Part shown: piece after piece, positions 34,704-46,300 of the stretch
Position numbering within the stretch: position 1 is the first letter of the stretch
Layout of the letters: each line of letters opens with the position of its first letter
Source: Ligustrum vulgare
Taxonomy: Eukaryota > Streptophyta > Magnoliopsida > Lamiales > Oleaceae
Length of the DNA stretch: 64,000 nucleotides
Reading direction: 5' to 3'
NCBI GenBank assembly: GCA_963555705.1
Contig: OY743187.1
Coordinates: 16,568,133 to 16,632,132 of the forward strand
Program-made: the position numbers and the translations under genes
The notes under the pieces: generated by a model
Seen by the model: only the letters and a program-made list of their open reading frames with translations
Told to the model about the DNA's origin: nothing
Database searches by the model: none

Positions 34704-34722
34704 GAGCCAAGCTCTGATACCA
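34704..34722 (-). other. Primer binding site (initiator Met tRNA)
   Basis: On the minus strand TGGTATCAGAGCTTGG starts two bases inside the LTR edge. TGGTATCAGAGC is the usual complement of plant initiator tRNA. It sets the orientation of the gypsy relic. Confidence 0.75.
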
Positions 34723-34768
34723 AATGATACGAACCCCTTTGGTATATTGACCAAAAATTCCCACAACA

Positions 34769-34800
34769 AATAAGGTGTTTATCCTTTATTTTACCACTTT
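34769..34800 (-). repeat. Inverted LTR fragment
   Basis: AAGGTGTTTATCCTTTATTT followed by TACCACTTT is the reverse complement of 30209-30237 in the left LTR. It replaces the expected LTR continuation and marks a rearrangement. Confidence 0.7.
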
Positions 34801-35021
34801 AAAAATCTTTATTTTTAAGGCAGTATATCGTGGGCTAATATGTGCAAATCTTGCAGAATAAGTCAGTTGATTGTAAGGCTCAATTTTGGTAATTTATTTG
34901 TTTCCTAATTCTTAACATATTCTGTTTCTATATTTATCCCATTTTTTAAGGAAAGGAAATTGGCATAAACTAGGATTCTCAAGAGATATCTTTCTCTACA
35001 AGGAATGGAATTAAAAATCTC

Positions 35022-36167
35022 TTGAATTCTACTTGTACTCAAATTCCTCAAAAATCTCTTTTCAAATCTTTTTCACTGCCTCCACACCAGCCGTTCTTAC
35101 TCATTCCAGAACGAGTTCAAATTCCAACTCAGACTATAGCCGAACCAAGCCAAGGCGGCTCTACCACCAAGCCACAAGTTATGGGTGCAAATTCGACACC
35201 TATGTTTGATAATCTTCCTACCAGTCACCTTTCTCCCTTAGATATTCAAAGTGAATTGATTGTTGCTAGAGAAATTTCGAGCAAATAGTCTGAAACAAAG
35301 GGGGAGATGTCAAAAGATGATAAAGATGTGAAAGGTAAATCTGAAAAATGAATTTTCAAAAGACGTAGATGGATCTGACCCGGACTTAGGTACATCAGAT
35401 GAATCTGGTGATTCAGAGTCAGAGGCTGAAGAAGAGAAATTAGAGGAATCAATTGTTGGTTTATCCTTGGATTATTTTACAATTGATTCGTGATCAGGGT
35501 ATTCAGATACTAGAGGATAATCTGGTGATCAATCCCAAGGTGTTAAACAGGGTCAGATGTAGGAAAACACTGGAGGTGCAGACCTCTCACAGGAAACAGG
35601 TTTTGGGTGACACTCCTGGTAAACAGGATTCGTCTGGCCAAGATACCAGAATTGGTCAGCTAGAAGCAGAGATTATTGGGTTAAAGGTAGAGGTATCTGA
35701 TCTCAAGGTTCGTGTCAAAAGACTTAAAGACACGTTGGATCAGTTGCTTGGAGGTTCTTCGAAAGAAAAGAAATGATACAAAGGAATCTGAGTCTGGAAT
35801 TGAAAATGAAAAATTAAAGGAGCAGAATGAATCTGATAAGAGAGAAAGGCCTAAAAACAAGGATGATGCTGTCAAATCTGAAGAAGAAAAGACTGTTAGG
35901 CCAGACAGAAAGAACAGGAAAAAAAAGCTGAATAACACGGTGACCACAAAGAAAAATAAACTGAGTACAAGGGCAGATGAATACACTACACCAGGTGGAT
36001 CCAGGTATGATCATTCATCATTTGTTAGCAGCCTTATGCAGACTACCAAAGGTACGCTTACACCTTTCAGTTTTAAGTCTTGGTCGACTGGTGCCTATGC
36101 TGATTCTCAAAAACCATATATCTGGGTGTCTAGAGACCTAAAGATGGATCTGGGCAACCTGAATTGA
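35022..36167 (+). pseudogene. Degraded 3' ORF of the Copia element
   Basis: Pieces of reading frame at 35022-35288, 35453-35776 and 35712-36167 show a Pro/Ser-rich start (PHQPFLLIPERVQIP), an acidic stretch (TSDESGDSESEAEEEK), a predicted coiled coil (GQLEAEIIGLKVEVSDLKV) and a Lys/Glu-rich tail. Several frameshifts and stops separate them. The position after pol and before the polypurine tract fits the extra 3' ORF of SIRE-type elements. Sequence identity to a known family was not established. Confidence 0.4.
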
Positions 36168-36703
36168 CTGGTCAGGATGGCATAATGGGGCAACTGGAAT
36201 CTATTTGCATGTTTGCATGAATTCTATGTTTGAGGGGTCGTTGGGGAGAGACATAGATATCCTACTGCATTAAATTTCTATGCATTGCAGTAAGGGGGAG
36301 CATTTGTGTTTTCAGAGTTTTCTAAAACTCAACCTTTATTTGCAGGTTTTAATGTCTGTAACTGAATTTTGCCTAATTTTTATCTACTCGTGCTTATATT
36401 GGCAGGTTACAAGACGTGGATTGCTTCCCCTATTTCTTCCAAAAAGGGGAAGTAGTATTTTTTCTCATCTTTTCTGATTGATTGAATGTTGAAGTAACTT
36501 TTGATTTATTTTGATTCTCCTTTATGTGCTTATTATTTTTCTCTCGTTACATGCATGAATTTGTTGAAATGAGCTTATTATGATGCATGACTTGAGGGGG
36601 AGAATTTTGATAGGGGGAGCTTAATAGTTGCATGTTATTTCTTTCTATGTTTGTGAAAAGATGATTAGGTTTTGAAAAAATAGAAAAAGTCAAAGGGGGA
36701 GAT

Positions 36704-38226
36704 TGTTAACTTATTTTAAGTTATATTTATTGGCATTTTCTATTTCCCTATATGTTTGTAATTTGATAAATTTAGTTTATTACTAAATATTTTTATTTAG
36801 TAATTTATTAAGTTTAATTAAATTACTTAAACATTTCTTGGACGCAATATTGTCTTTATCTCCTATATATTGTGATAATATTTGTTGCTTATCTTCTATG
36901 ATAATAACAAGAAATATTGTGATAATATTTTGGAGATAATGTTGGTTGCTTATCTGATATGATAAGTATTGTGATAATGGTAGAAGTCTATCACTTATCT
37001 TTTGTGATAAGAATTGTGATAATAGTTTACTTGCCTTGAAATTATATATTTATCACTTATAATCATTTTCATTAGATTTTAAGTCTTGTTAAAATATTAT
37101 GATTGGCCGAGTATATTAGGATCATAATCTCCAAATATTGATATTGTTATCTTGTGATTTTGGTAAATTTCGTGATAATATATTTTGTAATTATTCTTGA
37201 CATTCAAGCATATCCAAGATATGGTAAGTATCTTCTTAATATGGTCAAGAATATTTCAACCTTATCTTTGCATATGGTAAGATTATGAGGTCAAAAATCT
37301 TGATTAGAGAGAATCTTGTGTTGGCCGAAAATATGGTGATAAATATCAAGGTTTATCACTTGATTGATAAATGGTAAGATCTTTTAAGATTTATCATTAT
37401 CTTTGTCTATGGTAAGATTTATTTAAAGATAATTATCTTACCTTTTTCTGATTATCTCTACTATGTTTTGCAGGTATTAGAGATCTTATGCAATAAGGAA
37501 ACTTGCGAGTCAAGTAAACCTAATTGCACTATAAAGAGAAGAGAAAACGGGATGTTTTCTTAAGACGTGTAGAATCCAATTTTCGTGTGGTGCTTACAAA
37601 AATACACGTCCACTTTAAAGAAGTCTTGAAGCTACATTTTTCGTGTGGTGCAAATAATTAAAGCTTCATTCGTGTTGTGACTTCAATGCTCCGGGAGGAG
37701 GATTTAATCACTTAAGAGAAGGAAAGATTTTCAGAGTGAAGATCAAACGGGAGGTTTGGATCAAGATCGAATGGGAGTTCGTGTTGCTGAAAAGTATTGC
37801 AGATTCAAAGAAAACTACTGAAGAGTGGTGGGACGCCAACTCACATTAATGCCACAGAAGGATCAGGGAGTGATCTATTTCTTGGATGTTTGATAAAGTC
37901 TATGCGTAGATTTATCATGTAGTTTAGATTGATCTGTATAAACTCTTTCCTTATATAGTGATTTTTTTTTGTTCCCAGGATGCGAACCGTGGGTTTTCCC
38001 TGTTAGGGTTTTTCCCACGTTAAGCTCAAATTATTGTGTTCTTGTTTATTTACTATTCCGCACAATTTATTCTGATTGTTTAAGTTTTACTATCCAGACG
38101 AATCTGCCTAAACAAGATTCATCTGGTACTGCGCTTAACAAACTTAACGAATTACTATTAACTAGTTACTGTCCAGACACATCTGTGACAGTCCATTACT
38201 AAAATTTAGACAACCTCAAATTTTCA
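36704..38226 (+). repeat. Copia LTR, plus orientation (1.52 kb)
   Basis: Starts TGTTAACTTATTTTAAG right after the polypurine tract AAAGGGGGAGAT and ends CTCAAATTTTCA. Contains many TATCAC/GTGATAA motifs. It matches 40026-41475 in inverted orientation along its length, with extra copies of a TTATC...TGATAA unit. Confidence 0.8.
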
Positions 38227-38888
38227 CACCTTAACCCAAGTTTAAATCTAACCTAAAATTTAAGGATTAACAAATCCTAGCCCAATGGGTATCAACCAAA
38301 CAAATTTCAAGGTGGCGAAAATAAACAACAACACAAGAATAGTAATACTCAAGCAAAGTTGATTAACTTCCAAGAAAAATACAAGAACAAAGGAGGTTTA
38401 ACCTTACCTCAAAAGGAGTCTCTCTAGACTAAGCTCTCAAGAGCATCACAATGAACAACCAAGTTATATTACAAATGAAAAAGAATGTGTATATAATAGG
38501 CAAAAGGTGCAAATTCGGAATTTGAAAGAAAAACCCCGTTTTGTAAAACGGAGTGTTTCGGTTGACCGAACTGGTCGATCGAAATTATTTTGGTCGATCG
38601 TAGGGTCGACCGAAATGGGACTTTTGGTCTATCGTCACTCATCCGAACGTCACTGAGGCTGAATCAAAAATTTCTCTGCAGAAGATCGGTCGACCGGAAG
38701 AAAGTTCGGTCGACCGAACTTGGCTGAAACTCCAAGCTTCTCATTTTTTGCTCCAACTTGATTCTTGGCTTCTTTTCTTGATTTATTCACATTGTTCAGC
38801 CTCGAATCTTGAACCTCCTCGACGTCGGATCTCGTCATGGGTCCCACGGGAACGTGCATCGAGGTTTGACTTTCTCGGTTCTCATCAA
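38227..38888 (-). repeat. Second gypsy LTR/integrase-end fragment
   Basis: Begins CACCTTAACCCAAGTTT and follows 30232-30848 closely through the GTCGACC palindromes and the integrase C-terminal coding part (GPMTRSDVEEVQDSRLNN on minus). Because it includes integrase sequence and not only LTR, it belongs to a second gypsy copy or to a tandem array sharing an LTR. Confidence 0.75.
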
Positions 38889-39279
38889 AAACTGAAACCT
38901 CTGAAACCCATTTCATCAGTTTATTTAGCTTAAATGAAAATATTATTTCATCGGTTTAGTTTTTGAATGAAAATTTCAGTTTCTTGGCATTGAAATTTTA
39001 GTTTCAATTGTGGTTAAATTGAAGTTAATGACAGCTTTGAATTATGTGTAAATGACACCAAATTGTTGTCCTATATAAACACTCCTCCCCTCTCGAAAGA
39101 ATACAGACAATTGAAATGCTAAGAGCACATTAGCCATTTCTTCCTAGCAACTTCTTCCTTGTTTCTTTTTCCCATTTCCTTTCTTTGAGAGGTAGAGTTA
39201 AACACAGCTAGTTCATTAGGCGGTTAACGTTGTGCAGCGTGAACCGACAATCGATTTTATCCTTGGAATCGAACACCGA
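38889..39279 (+). repeat. Promoter-bearing LTR-like fragment
   Basis: Carries TCCTATATAAACACTCCTCC (TATA box near 39073), then an untranslated-leader-like stretch and the block ACAATCGATTTTATCCTTGG. This looks like the second half of a Copia LTR of another family, but no partner copy is in the window. Confidence 0.3.
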
Positions 39280-39975
39280 TCAAAACCTCTTCTGGATTCG
39301 CACTGTTCGTCTTGAAGGAAATCCTGGTGATTTGTCCTTCTTTCTTTGGGCCAGATTTAACTCATAGGTCATTAATGACCCTACAAGTTCCTCAACTCGC
39401 ATGGTTGAAAGATCCTTGCTTTCTTCAATTGCTGTCACTTTTGCATGGAACCTATTTGGTAAAGATCTAAGGATCTTTTGTACAATCTGCTCATTTGAGT
39501 AGATTTTCCCAAGTGCTTCAGCTGAGTTGGTGAGATCACTTAATCTGGTATAGAAGATTTTGAAGTCTTCTTTCTCATCCATAGACAGTTGTTCAAATTT
39601 CAAAGTGATCATCTGCAACTTGGAGGTTTTGACAGCATTGGTTCCTTTGTTAGCAATTCTCAAAGCTTCCCATGCTTCCTCGGCGGTTCTTAACGAGGAG
39701 ATGAGTCTGAATTGACCTGGATCAACCAAAGAAACAATAGTGTTAAGTGCCTTAGAATTCCAATTTGCATTAGCTAATTCATCTGCAGTATAAGCACTTC
39801 TAGCTATAGTTGTAACAACACCTCCAACAGTGACAGTGGGTGTCGTGTAACCTTCAAGAACAGAAGTCCAACAATGTTCATCAATAGATTGAATAAAAAT
39901 TTCCATACGGATTTTCCAATATGCATAGTTACTACCAGTTAATAGAGGTGGCCTAAGAGATGCAGAATTTTCCAT
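39280..39975 (-). pseudogene. Copia gag, 5' part
   Basis: 231 open codons of Copia gag: LTGSNYAYWKIRMEIFIQS, CWTSVLEGYTTP, KALNTIVSLVDPGQF, AEEAWEALRIANKGT, LKFEQLSMDEKEDFKIFY, EQIVQKILRSLPNRF and MRVEELVGSLMTYEL (DUF4219/UBN2 pattern). It starts about 50 bases after the LTR, as a gag should. The zinc knuckle and all of pol are missing; the frame is cut at the junction near 39290. The frame itself is clean, so truncation is the main damage. Confidence 0.8.
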
Positions 39976-40009
39976 TTAGACAACCGGATCTCACTTTCTA
40001 GAAGTGAAC

Positions 40010-40024
40010 CCGCTCTAATACCAA
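40010..40024 (-). other. Primer binding site
   Basis: On the minus strand TGGTATTAGAGCGGG follows the LTR end after two bases. It is close to the initiator-Met tRNA complement and identifies the LTR at 40026-41475 as the 5' LTR of the gag fragment. Confidence 0.7.
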
Positions 40025-40025
40025 T

Positions 40026-41475
40026 TGAAAATTTGAGGTAGTCTAAATTTTATAAACAGACTGTCACAGAAAAGTCTGGACAATAACCAGCTAACAATAA
40101 GTCGTTAAGTTTTGTTTAGCGCAATATCAGATGAATCTTTCTAAGGCAGATCAGTCTGGATTGTAAAACGTAAACAATCAGAATAAAATTGTGCGGAATT
40201 GTAAATAGACAAGAACACAATAATTTGAGCTTAACGTGGGAAAAACCCTAACAGGGAAAACCCACGGTTCGCATCCTGCGAACAAAAACAAATCAATATA
40301 TAAGGAAAGAGTTTATACAGATCAATCTAAACAATAGGATAAATCTATGCATAGACTTTATCAAACATCCAAGAAATAGATCACTCCCTGATCCTTCTGT
40401 GGCATGTAATGTGCGCTGGCGTCCCACCGCTCTTCAGTAGTTTTCTTTGACTCTGCAATACTTTTCAGCAACACGAACTCCCGTTCGATCTTGATCCAAA
40501 CCTCCCGTTTGATCTTCACGCTGAAATTATTTCCTTCTCTAAGTGATTAAATCCTCCTCTCGGAGTGTTGATATCACAACTCAATTGAAGCCTTTTGTAT
40601 TGGTGCACACACAAAAATAGGCTTCAAGATTTCTTAATGAAATGCACGTGAATTATGTTAAGCTCCACACGATTTTTTGTATTTTTCATGTCTTAATCTT
40701 TATAGTGCAATTAGGTTTACTTGACTCCCAAGTTTCCTTATTGCACAAGATCTCTAATACCTACAAAACAAGGTAGAGATAATTAGTAAAAAGGTAAGAT
40801 AAATATTCTTAACTAAATCTTACCATAACCAAGATATAGATAAATCATGTAAGATCTTACCATAAGTTAATCAATCACGTGATTAACATAAACTTGGACT
40901 TCATATTTTCGGCCCTATCAAGAATTTTCCCTACATAGATTTTCGTCCAACAAATCTTACCATATGCAAAGATAAGAATGAAATATTCTTGACCATATCA
41001 AAAAGATGCTTACCATATTTTGGATACCTTGACAATCACAGTATATTATCAAGAATTTTACCAAAATAACAAGATCAATATTTCAAGATATTTTCGAGAT
41101 TATGATCAAATATTTTCGGCCAATCAGAATATTTTTACAAGACTTAAAATATAATCAAAATACTTATAAGTGATAAAGATATAATTTCAAGCCAAGTAAA
41201 ATATTATCACAATTCTTATCACAAAAGATAAGTGATAGACTTCTACCATTATCACAAAACTTATCATATCAGATAAGCAACCAACATTATCTCCAAAATA
41301 TTATCACAATATATAGGAGATAAAGACAATATTTCGTCCAAGAAATGTTTAAGTAATTTAATTAAACTTAATAAATTACTAAATAAAAATATTTAGTAAT
41401 AAACTAAATTTATCGAATTACAAACTTATAGGAAAATAGAAAATACCAATAAATATAACTTAAAATAAGTTAACA
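40026..41475 (-). repeat. Copia LTR, minus orientation (1.45 kb)
   Basis: In plus orientation it starts TGAAAATTTGAG and ends AATAAGTTAACA, the reverse complement of the LTR at 36704-38226. The two form a large inverted repeat with a 1.8-kb spacer. Confidence 0.8.
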
Positions 41476-41797
41476 GAACATAATCTCAATCTCTCTCGTA
41501 TTCACAATTTTTTAAATATTATGTTTTGTTTACAAATGAAAAAATAAAAATTTGCTAATAGAACAGTGTCTTGCGACTAATTCTACATTATTTTAACTAA
41601 TAATATACAATAAACTAAAGCTCAACCCAAATAACTCACTACAAATTACTAAAGAATGATTTTCTCTTTGGTAGGAGAACAGAAGATTGTAAAACAAGTT
41701 TAATTAATGATTTCAAGAGTGCGGTTCATTTATAGAATTAACTGGAAGCACAAAATGGTAATTGGTAAATGACATATTTACAGAGGCGCAAAATTTA
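41476..41797. other. Intergenic, no recognisable feature
   Basis: AT-rich sequence between the Copia LTR and the Harbinger-like element. I see no ORF or repeat. Confidence 0.4.
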
Positions 41798-42595
41798 GGG
41801 CATGTTCTCTTTGCTGTTTTGATGCCGTTTTCTGTTTTTATTTTCGAAAACACTAAAAACGTGTTCTCTTTACCATTTTCGAAAATGCATTTTGAAAAAA
41901 AAAAAAAAATTGTACACAAAACGCAAAACGTCTAAAACCTCGTTTTGGGCGTTTTGTGTGTATTTCAGCAAAAAATGTTCAAAACGCTGAAAACGCATTT
42001 TGGGATTTTTTTTTTTTTTTTTTAAGAATTATCCTAACTTAGAACTAAGCCTAAATAAAGATTTTTTTTTTTTTTTTTTTTTTTAGAATTATCCTAACTT
42101 AGAACTAAGCTTAAATAAAGTTTTATTGAATTCAATATCAACATTACAAAAAAAAATTAAGTGAAAATTTTTATTGTTATATTTCAAAAAATGCCTTGAT
42201 AAATGGACTCTAATGGTTTTGAAAGAACTTGCATTTTCTGGATTTTAATAGAACTAGAGCTTCCTCAAATCCCGAACCTGATCAAGTTGTATTAATATAG
42301 ACTCTTAATGCTCACATTAGTGTGTTGTATGTAACCATGTTTTCAGTGTATTGTGAAAGGAAATTTAAGTTTGAGTCAGTATTATTCTGCAAGCAAATTA
42401 ATTAAAAATAGTTTAAGTAGTATTCTGCAAAATTTCAAATAGAACGTATTTTCTAGCTTTTCATTTTCAAAAACAGTTTTCAGAAATGACAAACCAAACG
42501 CGTTTTCAGCAAATTTGAAAACAAAAATAAAAACAGGAAACACAAAAAATTTTCGAAAATGAAAATACAAAATAAAAGACAAACAGAACACCACC
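41798..42595. mobile_element. Non-autonomous Harbinger-like element, copy 2
   Basis: 798 bp with inverted ends GGGCATGTTCTCTTTG and (right, reverse complement) GGTGGTGTTCTGTTTG, flanked by TTA. It shares subterminal GTTTTC and CGAAAA blocks with 11812-12873. It holds an internal duplication (AGAATTATCCTAACTTAGAA at 42025 and 42084) next to T-runs. No ORF. Confidence 0.7.
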
Positions 42596-42598
42596 TTA

Positions 42599-42780
42599 AT
42601 ATTCTAAGAGGAAAAGCCGACATATTCAACTATAAATAACTTTGAATCTTAGACCCTACACAATTATTGAGTACTTGAAATGAGCAAAATTTAGTATTCT
42701 AAGGGGAAAAGCCGAGAGATTCAATTATAAATAACTTTGAGTCTTAGACCCTAATTATTGAGTGCTTGAAATGAATAAAC
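42599..42780. repeat. Two-copy tandem repeat (about 95 bp)
   Basis: Copies starting near 42599 and 42693 share GGGGAAAAGCCGA(C/G)A and TATAAATAACTTTGA. They lie just downstream of the candidate terminal exon. Confidence 0.75.
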
Positions 42781-42820
42781 AAAATCCTGAAGTAGAACGT
42801 AAATGTCTTAGGAGCCAAAT

Positions 42821-43030
42821 TCACACCTTGTGAGGAGTCTTCGGAACCTTCCTAGGTGGCTCGGGAGGAGTCAAGACCTCACCAATGAGCCCGCTATCTT
42901 GTCCTAGAAGCAAAGGTGAGAACGGAGAATTAGGCCTGGAGAATGCTCGTTCTTGAATCTCAACATATTCCAGTTCGTACCCAAGGAAATGTTTCAATAT
43001 CCAAAAATTGATCCATATAGGCTTTACACT
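42821..43030 (-). CDS. Candidate terminal exon of an unrecognised gene
   Basis: On the minus strand a frame open for 69 codons ends at TGA (42821-42823). It reads PIWINFWILKHFLGYELEY, then VEIQERAFSRPNSPFSPLLL, GQDSGLIGEVLTPPEPP and RKVPKTPHKV. Composition and lack of stops look coding. I do not recognise the protein. The upstream edge is uncertain: it abuts a 168-bp tandem duplication that may have displaced or copied the acceptor. Other exon-like pieces occur upstream on the same strand. Confidence 0.35.
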   Translation of the reverse strand, partial: SVKPIWINFWILKHFLGYELEYVEIQERAFSRPNSPFSPLLLGQDSGLIGEVLTPPEPPRKVPKTPHKV

Positions 43031-43346
43031 TCAAAGTTGTCTTGTGGATTATTTTGAAAGTAATGGTACTAAACAAATAATAACAAGCTCGGTAAACAAA
43101 AATAAAATCCATGCATCAAAAAAGTGAACAAAAATCCAGTCAGTCAGACCATGGAATAAATTGTTGGTAATCCCAAATGCATTAGGCTTTACACTTCAAC
43201 GTTGTCTTGTGGATTATTTTGAAAGTAATGGTACTAAACAAATAATAACAAGCTCGGTAAACAGAAATAAAATCTATGCATCAAAAAAGTGAACAAAAAT
43301 CCAGTCAGTTAGACCATGGAATAAATTGTTGGTAATCCCAAATTCA
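43018..43346. repeat. 168-bp tandem duplication
   Basis: Two near-identical copies, 43018-43185 and 43186-43346, starting TAGGCTTTACACTTCAA and ending near GGTAATCCCAAAT. They differ at a few bases. The unit starts at the edge of the candidate terminal exon. Confidence 0.9.
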
Positions 43347-46300
43347 TTCATATCTTCATTTGAATTGTGCTGCGTTGATATATGTGAAAACTTTGGTCAG
43401 ATATGGATGTACGATTATTTCTACTTACCTATCAATTTCTGTCCTGACAAAGCACGAGCAATTTTCGAAATATGTCGCACAAAGAAGCCAAAGCTTCATT
43501 GGCAGGATCCAATCCATAGCCAACTCTGATAGATTTATCTGCTTTTTATCTAATTCATGAATGCATTTATAAGTTAGCGACACATATTTTTTATCAACAA
43601 TTTTCTTATTCTTCCTAAATATCCCAAACTACTACATCAGGCAAATCATCCATTGAGATCAGACTTCTATTATAAATGAAAGGAGAATAACAAAAGTAGC
43701 ATAATTTGAACAACGAAAAAGATAACTCATCTAAGTCAAATATTCTAAATTGAGGAAAACTAACCTCTCAGAAATTATTCGAAACAATAGACCCAACATT
43801 TTCAATCAAAAGGCTTGGAAATCATATTTGCTTCAAATCCAAGAAAAAGACAACTGGAAGTTTTAAATACAGAACTTCTATACTACAACGTAACAAATAT
43901 ACAATTAGGGTAAGGATAATACAATAAAAAAAATTGATCTAACTACTAAATCACCTTGACTCGGTATAACGTTAATTTTAGACACACATTCCGTATGTCC
44001 CACAACTATTACCCACCCAAACATTTTCTCAATTAGATCAATAGCAAGAGAGTACGTATGCAAAAACTTTTCAGTGAAGCATTGTCGAGCATGTTGAGGA
44101 AGTTGTCGAATATATGTTTTTGCACTTCCATTCAAAAACTTCAACTCAGCCTCAGATGGGGTGCTAATCTGCTAACAAGGCAAAAAAGATTGTCAGTCAC
44201 AATTACGCATTGTCTAAACTCACAAATTAAAAAATTAATCAAAAAAAAGTTAAAAAGGAACCAATAAAAGCACCATGTATTGTATATTTTTAAAGACATC
44301 CATGAATTTAAATCTCATTTAAGCATATTTTATATAAATACGAAATTGCACGAGTTTTGCTTTCTTGATGCTGTTATTAGTGTAGGATCATTGATACAAT
44401 TTAAATTCTTAATACAACTAAGAAGTTCACACTTAAGAAGTCTTCAAGTAAAGAGAAGCATTTTAATCATTTCATAGATAATGCTTCCGTAGTGAATTTT
44501 GCTGAAAAAGTAAGCATATCATGTTATTGGAAAAAGGTACCGGGCTTTTTACCCAATGTCCTTTTGTCACTTGCTCATTATAGACTCCAGAAGAACTTGA
44601 CCTGCAATTGGTATTCATCACAAATGCAAAAAAATGAAGAATTGAGGACCCAGTTAGAACCAATTAATCTCTTTGAAGTAGGCATCGGTAAAAAATGAAT
44701 AAATGGACTACATTTTTACTAATGAATATGCATGTCTTAAACCGGTGTAGGCAATTTAGAAAAACGTGTTTCGGGTAGCACTGCCCATCAATTTTACTAA
44801 AAGTAATAACTTCAACCATGGTCCATCCGGAGTGCACTCTAAATAATAGTTCACACACACACAAATCTGCACGAATCAAAAAATCATTTAAAAGCATTAC
44901 CATCCGTTAGAGCAGGGGGTCCAGTGCTATTAAAAACTCATATATAATACTAACTATTGTACTTGTTTCCTGACAAACACATTTTATCTCTACAAAATAT
45001 TCTACCCAAAATAAACATGTTCCATTTCTTGCATCAACAAGCAAACCTAATAAAATTTGAAACAAAGTGGTTGAAACTTTCAAATGTCTCATATCCACCC
45101 TTCTTATAAGATCAACAGTTTAAGCTCCATAAAATAGTATAATTACAAAAGCATGGCAAACTCACCCTTCAAAGTTTTAATGGGAAAAACTTATCAAGGG
45201 AAATTCCAAATAATAGAGGTATTGAAATCGAGTGCTGCACAACCAGCTTTGTGATACTTTGCATAATACTTATTAACTTGGGATTGCTGAAGAAGAAGAA
45301 AAAGTTGAAGCTAGAAATAATGAAGATGAAGGAAAAACAACAAAGAAACTGCATCACAAATGCATTATTGGGGCAGGGCATACAGTTATAAGCTTTGGAA
45401 ACTTAAATATGGTATTTACTTTGGCTATTGTAGATTTCAGAATTAAGTAGAATATTTCAATTCACACAAACCACAAACTAATACAATAAAGTCAAACAAT
45501 CAAGAAAGATTCAGTACAACCGACCTCACCATATCTACAGCATTGCCACTAATAGTGCAATGTTCATCATATTCACTTCTTGGATGTAAACTTTTGCAGT
45601 GCAGCCTTTGCGTAAAATATTTTGAAAACCACATAATTAGAAATCAATGGAATAAATATATCAAAAAGAATTCAACTAAAATGGAAGCTAAAATGTCAAG
45701 CTATTTATATCCAAATAAACTTAAAAGTTTATGTTCTGAAACTATCCCTGGAAAATACTTCAACCAAATTGGAAAAACCATTATAATTAATTAAAACAAG
45801 AAAAGTCCTCAATATAAATACCTTTTCCCAAAATAATATTTTTCTTCTACTAATAGAAAATCATGCTTCCATTTTCTAATATTACCCAAAGTATAAAGTA
45901 TTTGATAAAAAATAGAGATCCTCTCTTCCACTTACATGTAGTAGAAGTTGAGATCAATAGCAATACCTAAAGCAAAGAAGATGATAAATACATGCAGTTC
46001 AACATGAAACTAACAAAACTTGCTAATTAAATGTAACATCAAATTGAAAGAATCCAAAATTCTGTACACCATAATTACCATCAGGGGCCTATCTTCTCGT
46101 ATTTTGACTCATTTGACATATTGAAGTCTCCTTTTATATTGACAGCTATAAATAAGGAGAATAAACATAATCAATACTTACAAAGTTAGGACATATAAAG
46201 TTGCTCTTATCAATAAAAAATAAAAAATACCAGAGCGATCTGATAATGGCAAAAATTGAGCGAGAAACATTATAATTCATCAACAGAACACCACATCATC

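Larger units (their letters stand above)
30140..34768 (-). mobile_element. Ty3/gypsy retrotransposon relic
   Basis: The left end TGATGAGAACC and the right segment TGATACGAACC (34725) begin copies of the same LTR edge and match for about 43 bases through TTCCCACAAC. Just inside the right one, the minus strand shows TGGTATCAGAGCTTGG, an initiator-Met tRNA primer site. In minus orientation gag, protease and integrase remnants follow in order. RT and RNase H are missing, so the interior is deleted. The right LTR changes into an inverted piece after 34768. Confidence 0.75.
34801..38226 (+). mobile_element. 3' half of a Copia-type element
   Basis: Internal region with a degraded ORF, then GGGGGAG-type polypurine tracts (36694-36702) and a 1.5-kb LTR. 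No pol is seen. GGGGGAG blocks in the 3' region and a long LTR resemble SIRE/Maximus Copia elements; this assignment is inference. The element ends at 38226 inside a second piece of gypsy LTR. Confidence 0.6.
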
